From NCBI GenBank assembly GCA_025350645.1, contig JANXXM010000029.1, forward strand, positions 30,037 to 94,036: DNA of 64,000 bases, written 5' to 3'. The notes beneath the pieces were generated by a model. That model saw only the letters and a program-made list of their open reading frames with translations. It had not been told where the DNA came from and did not search any database. Made by a program: the position numbers and the translations under genes. Of this stretch, positions 10,258-20,480 are shown piece by piece (position 1 is the stretch's first letter; each line of letters starts with the position of its first letter). The DNA is from Ferruginibacter sp. GTDB taxonomy: Bacteria > Bacteroidota > Bacteroidia > Chitinophagales > Chitinophagaceae.

Positions 10258-11109
10258 TTGAAAAAACAATTTATTTTATCTGCCACAGGCTTTATCCTTG
10301 TGCTGATAATTTTTTTATTTGGGAGAACAGTTTCTTCCAAAGTTAAATCTATGCCCGCAAAAGAAGGCGCAGCAAAGGAAAAGGTTTTTGATGTGCAGCA
10401 GTTTATAGCAGCGCAAAAGCAAACACTTCTCCCGCAAAAAGCAGTACAAATATCTAAACTGGAAAATGGAATAAGCAGGGGTGATGTAGCAGCCCAGCAA
10501 ATAAAGGCTTACGAAATGCTTGCATCTTTTTGGAAGGATAGTGTAAAAATATTTGAACCGTATGCTTTTTACAAATCAAAGGCAGCAAAGTTGGATAATT
10601 CAGAAAAAAACCTCACCTTCGCAGCCCGAATATTTTTAGAGAACTTAAGGGGAGAAACAGACGAAGATAAATTGAGGTGGAAAACAGCAGAGGCTATAGA
10701 CCTTTTTGAAAAAGCGGTAAAATTAAACCCTGATAACAACGATTTAAGAATTGGATTAGGTAGTTGTTATATTTATGGCAGGGGAAGAAGCGGTGATCCT
10801 CAGGCAACTATGCAGGGAATACAGGAATTGCTTTCTGTTGTGAAAAAAGATTCTAATAATATGAAAGCACAAATGGTTCTCGGAGTAGGTGGCTTAGTAT
10901 CTGGTCAGTATGATAAAGCGCTGGAAAGATTTAAAAAAGTAGTATTAGCCGAACCTAAAAATGTAGAGGCTGTGGCATATATGGCAGATGTATATGCGGC
11001 AAAAGGAAATAAAGCGGAAGCGATAAAGTGGTATAACATAAGCAAGAGGCTTGTAAATGACACCCACTATTCGCAGGAAGTGGATGAAAGAATAAAAGCA
11101 TTGAAATAA
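10258..11109 (+). CDS. TPR-repeat protein with N-terminal TM/signal anchor
   Basis: 283 aa, TTG start; TPR-like AIDLFEKAVKLNPDNNDLRIGLGSCYI and ALERFKKVVLAEPKNVEAVAYMADVYAAKG. Confidence 0.8.
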   Translation: MKKQFILSATGFILVLIIFLFGRTVSSKVKSMPAKEGAAKEKVFDVQQFIAAQKQTLLPQKAVQISKLENGISRGDVAAQQIKAYEMLASFWKDSVKIFEPYAFYKSKAAKLDNSEKNLTFAARIFLENLRGETDEDKLRWKTAEAIDLFEKAVKLNPDNNDLRIGLGSCYIYGRGRSGDPQATMQGIQELLSVVKKDSNNMKAQMVLGVGGLVSGQYDKALERFKKVVLAEPKNVEAVAYMADVYAAKGNKAEAIKWYNISKRLVNDTHYSQEVDERIKALK

Positions 11110-11170
11110 CTAATTGTAGGGATACAAATATATTTTAAAAATTATTTATTAAACACAAAAAAGATCAATT

Positions 11171-11260
11171 ATGCCTTGTGGTAAAAAGAGAAAACGTCAT
11201 AAAATAGCTACTCACAAGCGTAAAAAACGTTTAAGAAAAAACCGTCATAAGAAGAAATAA
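11171..11260 (+). CDS. 29-aa highly basic protein, candidate small ribosomal protein (AURKAIP1/COX24/bS22-like)
   Basis: ATG...TAA encodes MPCGKKRKRHKIATHKRKKRLRKNRHKKK; below ORF-track cutoff; between TPR gene and rng. Confidence 0.75.
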   Translation: MPCGKKRKRHKIATHKRKKRLRKNRHKKK

Positions 11261-11493
11261 TCCTCTCTTATAACGGGTTGTGTACTGTTTTTATAGTATA
11301 CATAAAACTTATCATGCACAAAATAGTGGCACAGACTGCCTTTATTTTGTGTATGTTTATTTTATTACAATGCCTATTAAAATGCAATAATGAATATTTA
11401 TTCACAATGCATTTATCTCACAGTAGCATTGTAAAAAGTATGCTGTTTAATAAATAGCTTAAACGAATAAAATCTTTTACAAACCTCTTTCAG

Positions 11494-13041
11494 TTGACAA
11501 AGGAACTCATTATTAATACCACACCGCATGGCACAGAAATAGCTTTGCTAGAAGATAAAAAGCTGGTAGAACTGCACAACGAAAAAGTTGATGCAAATTT
11601 TGCTGTAGGCGATATTTATTTGGGTAAAGTAAAAAAACTAATCCCTGGTCTTAATGCAGCATTTATAGATGTTGGCTTCGAAAAAGATGCTTTTCTACAT
11701 TATACTGATCTTAGCCCTTACGTAAAATCTTTATTAAAATTTACCCAGCTTGCTATGAATGAACATAACGAGGAAGGGTTTGATTTTGGAAAATTTAAGG
11801 TAGAACCTGAGATTATAAAAACAGGTAAGATTACTGAGGTAATGAACGGCAAGCCAAATATATTGGTTCAAATACTAAAAGAACCTATTGCCCAAAAAGG
11901 ACCGAGGCTTAGTTGCGAAATATCATTACCGGGGAGATATGTGGTAGTAACACCTTTTACCAATATTGTAGCAGTAAGCCGCAAGATACACAGCAGTGAA
12001 GAAAGAAAGAGATTACAAAAAATTATAGAAGCTATAAAGCCAAAAAATCTTGGGGTAATTGTGCGTACTGCAGCAGAAGGAATGCAGACTGCAGATTTGC
12101 ACGAGGATTTATTGAGCCTGGAATCTACCTGGAAAACCATACAAAGAAATTTAAAAGGCGCTGTTCCCCCGCAAAAGATATTAAGTGAACAAGGCAAAAC
12201 CAACAGCATGCTGCGGGATTTGCTCAATGAACATTTTAATAAAATAGTAGTAAACGATAAAGCTACGTTTGCCGATATTAAAAGTTATATTCAAAGAATA
12301 TCTCCTGATAAAGTCGATATCATTTCGCTGGCAGCCAATACAACACCGGTTTTTGACCAGTATGGAATAACAAAACAAGTAAAGGCAGCATTTGGCAAAA
12401 CAGTAAACTTGCCCAGCGGTGCATATCTTATTATAGAACCTACTGAAGCATTGCATGTAATAGATGTAAACAGCGGCTATAAAAGTGTGAGTAATAACCA
12501 GGAACAAAATGCGCTGGAAACTAACCTTGAAGCGGCAGAAGAAATAGCCCGGCAACTACGCCTTCGGGATCTTGGCGGGATAATAGTGGTAGATTTTATA
12601 GATATGAAACTAATGGAGAACAAGAAGAAACTCTCCGACGAAATGGAACGCCTAATGTATACAGACAGGGCTAAACATGCTGTACTGCCCATATCTAAAT
12701 TTGGGCTTATGCAAATAACCAGGCAGCGTATGAAGCCTGAGATGAAGATAAACACCAGCGAGCAATGTCCAAGCTGTAATGGTACGGGTAAAATATCCAG
12801 CACACTTATTTTAGAAGATGAGATAGCCAAAAACCTCAGCTATCTTATAATGCAAAAACATAAAGGGCTTACTGTGCATGTACACCCAATTGTATACACT
12901 TATCTTACTTCGGGCTTTCCCAGCAGGAGAATGAAGTGGAGCTGGAAATATAAACAAAAAGTAAAAGTAGCTCCTAACGCAAATTATAGTCTTACAGAAT
13001 TTAAGTTTATAGATGATAGCGAAGAGGAGATTAAATTATAG
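11494..13041 (+). CDS. rng: ribonuclease G / Rne-Rng family
   Basis: 515 aa, TTG start; S1-like VGDIYLGKVKKLIPGLNAAFIDVGFEKDAFLHYTDL; DVNSGYKSV; RDLGGIIVVDFIDM; CPSCNGTG zinc link. Confidence 0.95.
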   Translation: MTKELIINTTPHGTEIALLEDKKLVELHNEKVDANFAVGDIYLGKVKKLIPGLNAAFIDVGFEKDAFLHYTDLSPYVKSLLKFTQLAMNEHNEEGFDFGKFKVEPEIIKTGKITEVMNGKPNILVQILKEPIAQKGPRLSCEISLPGRYVVVTPFTNIVAVSRKIHSSEERKRLQKIIEAIKPKNLGVIVRTAAEGMQTADLHEDLLSLESTWKTIQRNLKGAVPPQKILSEQGKTNSMLRDLLNEHFNKIVVNDKATFADIKSYIQRISPDKVDIISLAANTTPVFDQYGITKQVKAAFGKTVNLPSGAYLIIEPTEALHVIDVNSGYKSVSNNQEQNALETNLEAAEEIARQLRLRDLGGIIVVDFIDMKLMENKKKLSDEMERLMYTDRAKHAVLPISKFGLMQITRQRMKPEMKINTSEQCPSCNGTGKISSTLILEDEIAKNLSYLIMQKHKGLTVHVHPIVYTYLTSGFPSRRMKWSWKYKQKVKVAPNANYSLTEFKFIDDSEEEIKL

Positions 13042-13075
13042 CATAACCGGCATTTAAAACAGCTTTATAGATATT

Positions 13076-13792
13076 TTATTTATTATCAGCCAAAACCTTA
13101 TCTATTCTATCTTTCAGTGTTTCATAATCTGTATAACCACGTGCAACCATATTAAATTTTGTATCGCTTGTTTGTACAAATACACTAGGGTAACCGGTTA
13201 CTTGTAATTGTTTCATCAACGAAAATTCGTAATTAGCAATTTCTTTGTAGTCTTCACTTTTCAGTTTTTCATAAAATATCTCTGGCTGTATGCTGTACTT
13301 TTCAAGCAGATGACGATATGCTTCATCATCCGTTAAATCTCGTCCTTCCACAAATAAAGAATGTTGTAAATCTGATGCAAATTCAACTGCACGGTCAGGA
13401 TAAAATTCTTTAAAAATACACATGGCAATAGCAGGTTTTTCTGAATGTGGATGCCAGTCGCTATCTTCCGCATTCTTTAAATGCCACAAATAATCTTCCC
13501 CAAATTTTGCGCCTGTAAGTTCTTCCACATTTTTATAAGCACTTAAAATATAATTTGCTGAAACGCTTATGTGGGTTGGCTTTTCAGGCAATACCATGCC
13601 ACCGCTTAGTACTTCAGTAGGCATGGTCGCTTTATATTCTTCCGCTATCTTTTTTATGATATTACCAAATCCAAAACACCATCCGCAATAGGCATCGTAA
13701 CAGTAAATGATTAGCCCCTTAAATCCCTCAAAAGGGGAATGTGAGTTTACAACATCATCGGTTTCTGTTTTTGTTTCAAAATTATCTTTCAT
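13076..13792 (-). CDS. DsbA family thioredoxin-like oxidoreductase
   Basis: 238 aa; YCYDAYCGWCFGFG (CxxC), cis-Pro QVTGYPSVFVQ. Confidence 0.88.
   Translation of the reverse strand: MKDNFETKTETDDVVNSHSPFEGFKGLIIYCYDAYCGWCFGFGNIIKKIAEEYKATMPTEVLSGGMVLPEKPTHISVSANYILSAYKNVEELTGAKFGEDYLWHLKNAEDSDWHPHSEKPAIAMCIFKEFYPDRAVEFASDLQHSLFVEGRDLTDDEAYRHLLEKYSIQPEIFYEKLKSEDYKEIANYEFSLMKQLQVTGYPSVFVQTSDTKFNMVARGYTDYETLKDRIDKVLADNK
13715..13737. repeat. in-frame palindrome inside DsbA-family gene
   Basis: cccctt-aaatccctcaa-aagggg; shares core aaatccctc with the ispG element. Confidence 0.65.
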
Positions 13793-13830
13793 TTAAAAAA
13801 ATTTGCAACAATGTATAAATGACTATCATT

Positions 13831-13851
13831 TATGGTCCGTTGTCTGTCGTC
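13831..13851. repeat. intergenic heptanucleotide repeat next to polA
   Basis: tatggtc cgttgtc tgtcgtc. Confidence 0.6.
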
Positions 13852-13858
13852 AAAATTT

Positions 13859-16696
13859 CTAATGCGCTTCCAACCAGTTATTCCCACTACCAAGTTCAGC
13901 CTCTACGGGTACATCGTTAGGCAATATTAATGCAGCTTTCATACTGTTTAAAATGATGGGTTTAATTGCTTGCAACTCTTCTTTTAACACATCAAAAACC
14001 AATTCATCATGTACTTGTAAAATCATTTTACTTTTAAAATTTCCTTCTTTAAGCGCTGCACTTATTTTTATCATAGCAAGTTTTATCATATCTGCCGCTG
14101 TACCTTGTATGGGAGAATTGATGGCGTTTCTTTCAGCAAAACCCCGTACCGTAAAGTTGGCGCTGTTGATATCTTTCAACCATCTTTTTCTGCCCATTAA
14201 TGTTTCTACATAACCATTTTCTTTACAAAAATTAATCGTATCATCCATATATTTCTGTATGCCCGGAAATTCTTTTTTATAATTATCAATGATCTCTTTT
14301 GCCTCTGCTCTTGGTATAGATAAATTTTCTGAAAGTCCGAATGCCCCCTGCCCGTAAATGATACCAAAGTTTACACTCTTAGCTTTGTAACGCATTTCTT
14401 TTGTTACTTCACTTTCTTCCACACCAAATACTTTTGCTGCCGTGGCGGTATGAATATCCTTACCGGTTCTAAAAGCTTCACACATATTTACATCACCGCT
14501 AATAGCCGCCACTACCCTTAATTCTATTTGCGAGTAATCTGCTGAAACCAATACATGGTTTGCATCTCTGGGTATAAATGCTTTTCTTATTTCTCTTCCT
14601 TTTTCTGTACGAATAGGAATGTTTTGCAGGTTAGGATTTGTACTACTTAACCTTCCTGTAACCGCCACCGCTTGTGCATAATTTGTATGTACCCGACCTG
14701 TACGTTTGTTCATCAAAACCGGAAATGCATCTACATAAGTGCTTCGTAGTTTTGTGAGTTCTCTAAAGCTTAATATTTGGTCGCATATAGGATTGTTGTT
14801 TGCCAGTTTTGCTAAAATATCTTCTCCTGTGGCATACTGCCCCGTCTTGGTTTTTTTTGCTTTAGGATCTAGTTTCATTTTTTCGAAAAGCACTTCGCCC
14901 AGTTGTTTGGGGCTTGCCAAATTAAAACGAACACCCGCCAGTTCATACACTTTTTCTTCTGCTATTTTTGCTTCGGTATCGAGTTCTTTGGAGTAAGAGT
15001 TTAAAAAATCCATGTCAATCCGCACGCCTTCAAATTCCATATCTGTCAATACCCTCACCAAAGGATTTTCCACTTCGTAAAAAACTTTTTCTACTTCTTT
15101 TGTTTTTAATGATGGAAGAAATGTATGTTTTAATTGCAAAGTAATATCCGCATCTTCCACCGCATATTCTTTAGCATCTTCAATAGTCACATCTCTCATG
15201 GTGCCTTGTGTTTTTCCTTTTTTGCCAATGAGAGATGTAATACTTACCGGGGTGTATCCAAGGTATTTTGCACTGAGCAAATCCATGTTGCGTTTACCAT
15301 CAGGCTCGGTAACATAATGTGCCAGCATGGTATCAAAAATATTTCCTTTTAATGCATATCCATACCATTTAAGGATAAGCATATCATACTTTAAATTTTG
15401 CCCAATCCATATCTTACTTTCATCTTCAAAAAGAGATTTAAACTTTTCTAAAATTGCTAATGTTTCTTCTTTGCTTTCAGGACAGGGAATATACCAACCC
15501 TCTGTTGGTTTTACCGCAAAGCTTAGCCCCACAAGGTCTGCACAGTTTGCATCTATATGAGTAGTCTCTGTATCAAAACTTATTTCATCAAATTTATTTA
15601 GTTCCTCTAACAGGTTATTTATTTCTTCATCTGTTTGTACAAGCTTATAATTGTGCGGCGTATTTTCAATATTTTTATCTGCCACCAAGGGCAAATCTTC
15701 CTCCGTTGCTTCTTCGATATAAACCACTGCCTCAGGAGCTATATTTCCAAATAAATCCATCTGGCCAGTTTTTACTATCGGGGCTGTTATCTGTTGTCTG
15801 TTGTCTGTGGTCGATATTACTTTCGTTCCCAAAATCCTTTCCCCCATTGTTTTAAATTCCAGCTCGGCAAACACTTCCAGCAACACTTCTTTATTCATAG
15901 GGTCCAACTGAAAATCTTCTTCATGAAAAACCACTGGTACATCCAAAATAATAGTAGCTAGTTGTTTGCTCATAACAGCATTTTCCTTTCCATTGCGAAT
16001 TTTTTCTCCCAACGCACCTTTTATATTTTCGGCATTGGCCAAAATGTTTTCAACGGTATCGTATTCCTTTAATAATTTGGCAGCAGTTTTTTCGCCCACA
16101 CCAGCAATACCAGGAATATTATCTACCGCATCGCCCATTAATCCTAAAATATCAATTACCTGGTCTACCCTTTCAATTCCCCATTTTGCGCACACTTCTT
16201 TTGGTCCCATTATTTCTACACTGCCGCCTTGGTAACCGGGTTTGTAAATCTTTATTTTTTCAGAAACCAATTGCCCATAATCTTTATCTGGCGTTACCAT
16301 AAAAACTTCGTAGCCCGCTTTTTCTGCCTGCTTTGCCAATGCACCAATTATATCATCTGCTTCGTAACCATCTAACTCAATACAAGGAATATTAAAGCCT
16401 TTTATAATTCGCTTTATATCTGGTACGGCAGATAAAATATCTTCGGGAGTTTCCTGCCTGTTGGCTTTATAATCTGCAAAACTTGTATGCCGTTCTGTGG
16501 GGGCATGTGTATCAAAACAAACTGCAATATGCGTTGGCTTTTGATTATTGATGAGTTCTACCAGAGTATTGGTAAAACCAAATTGTGCATTTGTATTTCT
16601 GCCTTTGCTTGTAATGCGTGGGCTGCGTACAAGTGAATAATACGCACGAAAAACAAGCGCCATCGCATCTAATAAAAAGAGTTTTTTTTCTTCCAT
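13859..16696 (-). CDS. polA: DNA polymerase I
   Basis: 945 aa; 5'-3' exo, 3'-5' exo (FDEISFDTETTH), PolA motifs SADYSQIELRVVA, RYKAKSVNFGIIYG, LQVHDELVFDV. Confidence 0.97.
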   Translation of the reverse strand: MEEKKLFLLDAMALVFRAYYSLVRSPRITSKGRNTNAQFGFTNTLVELINNQKPTHIAVCFDTHAPTERHTSFADYKANRQETPEDILSAVPDIKRIIKGFNIPCIELDGYEADDIIGALAKQAEKAGYEVFMVTPDKDYGQLVSEKIKIYKPGYQGGSVEIMGPKEVCAKWGIERVDQVIDILGLMGDAVDNIPGIAGVGEKTAAKLLKEYDTVENILANAENIKGALGEKIRNGKENAVMSKQLATIILDVPVVFHEEDFQLDPMNKEVLLEVFAELEFKTMGERILGTKVISTTDNRQQITAPIVKTGQMDLFGNIAPEAVVYIEEATEEDLPLVADKNIENTPHNYKLVQTDEEINNLLEELNKFDEISFDTETTHIDANCADLVGLSFAVKPTEGWYIPCPESKEETLAILEKFKSLFEDESKIWIGQNLKYDMLILKWYGYALKGNIFDTMLAHYVTEPDGKRNMDLLSAKYLGYTPVSITSLIGKKGKTQGTMRDVTIEDAKEYAVEDADITLQLKHTFLPSLKTKEVEKVFYEVENPLVRVLTDMEFEGVRIDMDFLNSYSKELDTEAKIAEEKVYELAGVRFNLASPKQLGEVLFEKMKLDPKAKKTKTGQYATGEDILAKLANNNPICDQILSFRELTKLRSTYVDAFPVLMNKRTGRVHTNYAQAVAVTGRLSSTNPNLQNIPIRTEKGREIRKAFIPRDANHVLVSADYSQIELRVVAAISGDVNMCEAFRTGKDIHTATAAKVFGVEESEVTKEMRYKAKSVNFGIIYGQGAFGLSENLSIPRAEAKEIIDNYKKEFPGIQKYMDDTINFCKENGYVETLMGRKRWLKDINSANFTVRGFAERNAINSPIQGTAADMIKLAMIKISAALKEGNFKSKMILQVHDELVFDVLKEELQAIKPIILNSMKAALILPNDVPVEAELGSGNNWLEAH
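15785..15812. repeat. in-frame heptanucleotide repeat inside polA
   Basis: tgttatc tgttgtc tgttgtc tgtggtc (four 7-nt units). Confidence 0.85.
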
Positions 16697-16962
16697 GCGG
16701 TAAAGATAATTGATGAAAAGAATAAGCCGTTTGAGAAAAAATATTTTTGTTGTAGCGAATAAAATATTTAAAACTATATATTTTAATTTCTCTGGTAAAA
16801 AACCAGCAAGCAGGTGTTACTTATTAAGATGCAAAGAACAGCTTGATTGATAACGATGGGGTTATTCATTCCCTGTAAAAGCAAAATAATTATACTTTTA
16901 ACAAAAGAATATTTTACAAATTAAGTATTCTATTTTTGCAAAAATTTAAAAAGAAATATACT

Positions 16963-17409
16963 ATGAGCGATACAATTATTACAACAGGAAAAATAGAAAC
17001 GAATAAAGGAACATTATCTTTTGAATTATATGATGATGATGCGCCAATAGCTGCAGCAAATTTTAAAAAACTGGCAATGAGCGGATATTATGATGGCATT
17101 AAATTTCACCGGGTGATACCTAACTTTATGGTACAAACTGGAGACCCTGACGGTACAGGTGCGGGAGGCCCCGGGTATAGTATTAAATGCGAAACCAGTG
17201 GCAGCAAACAAATACACGACAGAGGCGTAATGAGTATGGCACACAGAGGAAAAGATACCGGCGGAGCTCAATTTTTTATATGCCATGAGCGTGCCGGTAC
17301 TAAGCACTTGGATGGTGTGCACACCTGTTTTGGAAAGATAACTGACGGACTGGAAATTTTGGATACTATTGCACAGGGAGATGTAATGAATAAGGTTACT
17401 ATAGCGTAA
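16963..17409 (+). CDS. peptidyl-prolyl cis-trans isomerase, cyclophilin type
   Basis: MSDTIITTGKIETNKGTLSFELYDDDAPIAAANFKKLA...FHRVIPNFMVQTGDPDGTG...GAQFFICHE; ATG at 16963 preferred over upstream TTG of the track ORF. Confidence 0.93.
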   Translation: MSDTIITTGKIETNKGTLSFELYDDDAPIAAANFKKLAMSGYYDGIKFHRVIPNFMVQTGDPDGTGAGGPGYSIKCETSGSKQIHDRGVMSMAHRGKDTGGAQFFICHERAGTKHLDGVHTCFGKITDGLEILDTIAQGDVMNKVTIA

Positions 17410-17577
17410 CTTTTCATCTTTACAATAATAACCTGTAATTAGATTTTAGAAAGCAACTGGTAAAACTCCTCATTTAATTATAGAAGTTACAGGAGAGTAT
17501 TCTAAGAAAAAATATTTTTTTCAATAGATATATTTGCAAATAAAAACTCATTTTTTCGCTGATACTAAAATTATTTT

Positions 17578-18360
17578 ATGATAAAAAAGTTTTGTGCATC
17601 CGTTTTATTTGTAACAGTATTTTGCTTTTGTGTAAACGAATCTTTATATGCACAGGTAAAAAAAACAACTGTAAAAAAAACGCCTGTTAAAAAAACGATT
17701 GTTGGCAAAGCAAAACCGGCAGCAGTAAAAACAAGTGTTACCAAGACTAAAACAACTATAAAATCAGCAATTGATTCTTCTATTCAAATAAAAATAACTA
17801 CAGATAGCGGGGTGCTGATGGTAAAATTATATGACAGCACACCACTGCACAGGGATAATTTTGTAAAACTGGTAAAGCAGGGTTTTTATGATAGCCTCAT
17901 GTTTCACCGGGTAATAAACCAGTTTATGATACAGGGAGGCGACCCTAACAGTAAAAATGCTGCAGCCGGTACAATGCTTGGTAATGGTGGAGATGATATG
18001 GCAAGAATACCTGCGGAGTTTAGAACCACTCTTTTTCATAAACGTGGAGCTTTGGCAGCGGCAAGGGATGGCAACCCGGAAAAAGCCAGTAGTGCCTGCC
18101 AGTTTTATATTGTGCAGGGTAAATTATATAAAGACGCAGAGTTGGATATGATAGAAGCCCGCAACGGAGCAAAATTTACCGTAGCAGAAAGAGCTGCATA
18201 CAAAACTGTGGGAGGTACACCTTTTCTAGATAAAAGCTATACCGTTTTTGGTGAGGTAACCAGCGGGTTTGATGTAATAGATAAAATAGCTACTGCTGCA
18301 AAAGACAGAAACGACAGGCCTTTGGGGGATATACGGATGAAGATGGAGATTATTAAATGA
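17578..18360 (+). CDS. exported cyclophilin-type peptidyl-prolyl isomerase with Lys/Thr-rich N-terminal linker
   Basis: 260 aa; signal peptide then KKTTVKKTPVKKTIVGKAK low-complexity; FHRVINQFMIQGGDP, ACQFYIVQ. Confidence 0.9.
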   Translation: MIKKFCASVLFVTVFCFCVNESLYAQVKKTTVKKTPVKKTIVGKAKPAAVKTSVTKTKTTIKSAIDSSIQIKITTDSGVLMVKLYDSTPLHRDNFVKLVKQGFYDSLMFHRVINQFMIQGGDPNSKNAAAGTMLGNGGDDMARIPAEFRTTLFHKRGALAAARDGNPEKASSACQFYIVQGKLYKDAELDMIEARNGAKFTVAERAAYKTVGGTPFLDKSYTVFGEVTSGFDVIDKIATAAKDRNDRPLGDIRMKMEIIK

Positions 18361-18576
18361 TTTTAAAATCATTGTATTTTACAGATCTTCATCAAACTAT
18401 ATAGAATATTATTTACGAGGGACAAAAGTATTATTTTAACAAACAGATTTTTGCGGCAAGATTTTACAGTCCTACAACGAAAGTGATAAAACAAAAAATA
18501 AAAATAAGAAACGGGATACCAGAGTTCTTTTTCAGCTAAATTACACTGCTATTTATAAACCTAAAAACTTTTTGTA

Positions 18577-18954
18577 ATGAGTTTTCCTATTAATTTAAAG
18601 TATACCAAAGATCACGAGTGGATTTCTATTGAAGGTAATGTAGCCACTATTGGTATTACAGATTTTGCACAGAAGGAACTGGGAGATATTGTATATGTAG
18701 ATATAAGCACCACAGGCAAAGCATTAAGCGCTGAAGATGTATTTGGTACTGTAGAAGCGGTGAAAACAGTAAGTGATCTTTTTTTACCTGCCGCAGGTAC
18801 CATTACTGAAGTAAATCCTGCGCTGGAAGCTAACCCGGAGCTGGTAAACAGCGACCCTTATGGGGCAGGATGGATGGTAAAAATGACGGTAGATAATGTA
18901 GCGGATATAGCAGAGCTGATGGGTGCCGAAGATTATGAAAAATTGGTAGCATAA
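18577..18954 (+). CDS. gcvH: glycine cleavage system H protein
   Basis: 125 aa; lipoyl site region DVFGTVEAVKTVSDLFLPAAG. Confidence 0.96.
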   Translation: MSFPINLKYTKDHEWISIEGNVATIGITDFAQKELGDIVYVDISTTGKALSAEDVFGTVEAVKTVSDLFLPAAGTITEVNPALEANPELVNSDPYGAGWMVKMTVDNVADIAELMGAEDYEKLVA

Positions 18955-19013
18955 ATGGAGTTCATATATTTAAGACGGAACTTTTAAAAATTTATAATTT
19001 TTCTTTAACCAAC

Positions 19014-19388
19014 ATGTATAAAAAATATTTACCGGGCATTGCCTGGTTTTTTTTGGTGCTTATTTTAATATGCCTGCCGGGCAATGATCTGCCGAGGGCA
19101 AGTAACTGGATGAATATTATTTTTTTTGACAAATGGGTACATACAGGGCTGTTCGGCACATTAGCGTTATTGTTCATGAAGCCGGTAGCAACATCAGGCA
19201 AGCCGAAAAAAATAAAATGGAATGGAGTAATAAAAATTGCAACAGCCATAAGTGTTTGGGGACTTACTACAGAGTTTGTTCAGCGGTTTTTTATACCTGG
19301 TCGCAATTTTGATTTGCTGGATTGGGCAGCAGATAGTTTTGGCGTATTGCTTGCTGTACTAATTTGCCGGTGGTTTTATTTTAAATAA
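19014..19388 (+). CDS. VanZ family membrane protein
   Basis: 124 aa; LPGNDLPRASNWMN...FDKWVHTGLFGTLALLF...EFVQRFFIPGRNFDLLDWAADSFGVL. Confidence 0.8.
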   Translation: MYKKYLPGIAWFFLVLILICLPGNDLPRASNWMNIIFFDKWVHTGLFGTLALLFMKPVATSGKPKKIKWNGVIKIATAISVWGLTTEFVQRFFIPGRNFDLLDWAADSFGVLLAVLICRWFYFK

Positions 19389-19504
19389 CTGATAATTCAT
19401 TTTACTACAAGTGGGTAAATTAACTTTAAAAGATATTTTCGTGTTTTAAGTAATATTAGCCATAGTATTAACCTTTCCCCACTAAAAACCTTACATTTGC
19501 CTAT

Positions 19505-20293
19505 ATGCTGAATACAGAAAACATGGAGTATAATACTACCAGAAATCATTTAATAATGAAAGAATATGGCAGACATATTCAAAAGATGGTAGAGTACCTG
19601 CTTACTTTAGAAAACAAAGAAGAAAGACAACGCAATGCTTATGCGGTTATAGAATTGATGGGGTTTTTAAATCCACATTTAAAGAATGTTGAAGATTTTC
19701 GCCATAAATTATGGGATCACCTTTTTTTAATAAGTAATTTTACGCTGGATGTGGAAAGCCCTTACCCAATACCTACAAGAGAAACACTTAAAGCAAGGCC
19801 CGAAAGACTGCCTTACCCCAAGCACCACCCACGTTACAACCACTTAGGTAAAAATATAGAAGTAGTTATAGACAAAGCCCTTAAAGAAGAAAATCCTGAG
19901 AAGAAACAAGGTTTTGCTAATGCCATTGCTTATTATATGAAGCTTACTTACAGTAACTGGCATAAAGAGTTGGTGCATGATGATACTATACAAAATGAAT
20001 TGAGTAATATGACAAATGGTGAGCTTGAGTTTAATAATCGCCCATTTGTAAAACATCAACCGGCAAGGCCGGAGCGGGATGATTATGGAAGAACAACTTA
20101 CCGCAAAAATAACTTTGGCGGCAGAGATAACAGAAACAACCAGCAACAACAACAGGCAGGAAACAGAAACAGCAATAACAGCAATAATAATAACCGCAAT
20201 GCGCCGCAGGGAGGCAGCAGAGATAATAATGGTAGCAGGGATAGCAGACCAAACAACAATAATAATAACCGAAATTTTAAAAAACGTTTTTAA
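19505..20293 (+). CDS. DUF4290 family protein with Asn-rich C-terminal tail
   Basis: 262 aa; MEYNTTRNHLIMKEYGRHIQKMVEYLL...; tail NNNNRNAPQGGSRDNNGSRDSRPNNNNNNRNFKKRF; upstream of murA. Confidence 0.85.
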   Translation: MLNTENMEYNTTRNHLIMKEYGRHIQKMVEYLLTLENKEERQRNAYAVIELMGFLNPHLKNVEDFRHKLWDHLFLISNFTLDVESPYPIPTRETLKARPERLPYPKHHPRYNHLGKNIEVVIDKALKEENPEKKQGFANAIAYYMKLTYSNWHKELVHDDTIQNELSNMTNGELEFNNRPFVKHQPARPERDDYGRTTYRKNNFGGRDNRNNQQQQQAGNRNSNNSNNNNRNAPQGGSRDNNGSRDSRPNNNNNNRNFKKRF

Positions 20294-20322
20294 AATTTTT
20301 CTTTAAAAATATTCCCGGTATG

Positions 20323-20348
20323 TTTTGCAAAAAGCTGCCGGGTTTTTT
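20323..20348 (+). terminator. rho-independent terminator after DUF4290 gene
   Basis: cccgg ... ccggg hairpin followed by T-run (cccggtatgttttgcaaaaagctgccgggtttttt). Confidence 0.6.
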
Positions 20349-20480
20349 ATAACAAAAATAAATTAGGTTTGGTTTATTTAAAACGTATGAATTAATTGTA
20401 TTTCTTTATTCCTTTTATGACAAAAAAACTTTTAAAAATACAATTCGGCCACCATTTAACTTTAATAAAATTTTAAATCA

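Noticed and set aside
18356-18373. Perfect 18-bp palindrome aatgattttaaaatcatt at the end of the second cyclophilin gene
   Set aside because: Very AT-rich and no T-run; plausible by chance in this composition.
20031-20252. Cys/Tyr-rich ORF antisense to the DUF4290 tail
   Set aside because: Produced by the Asn-codon-rich repeat on the other strand.
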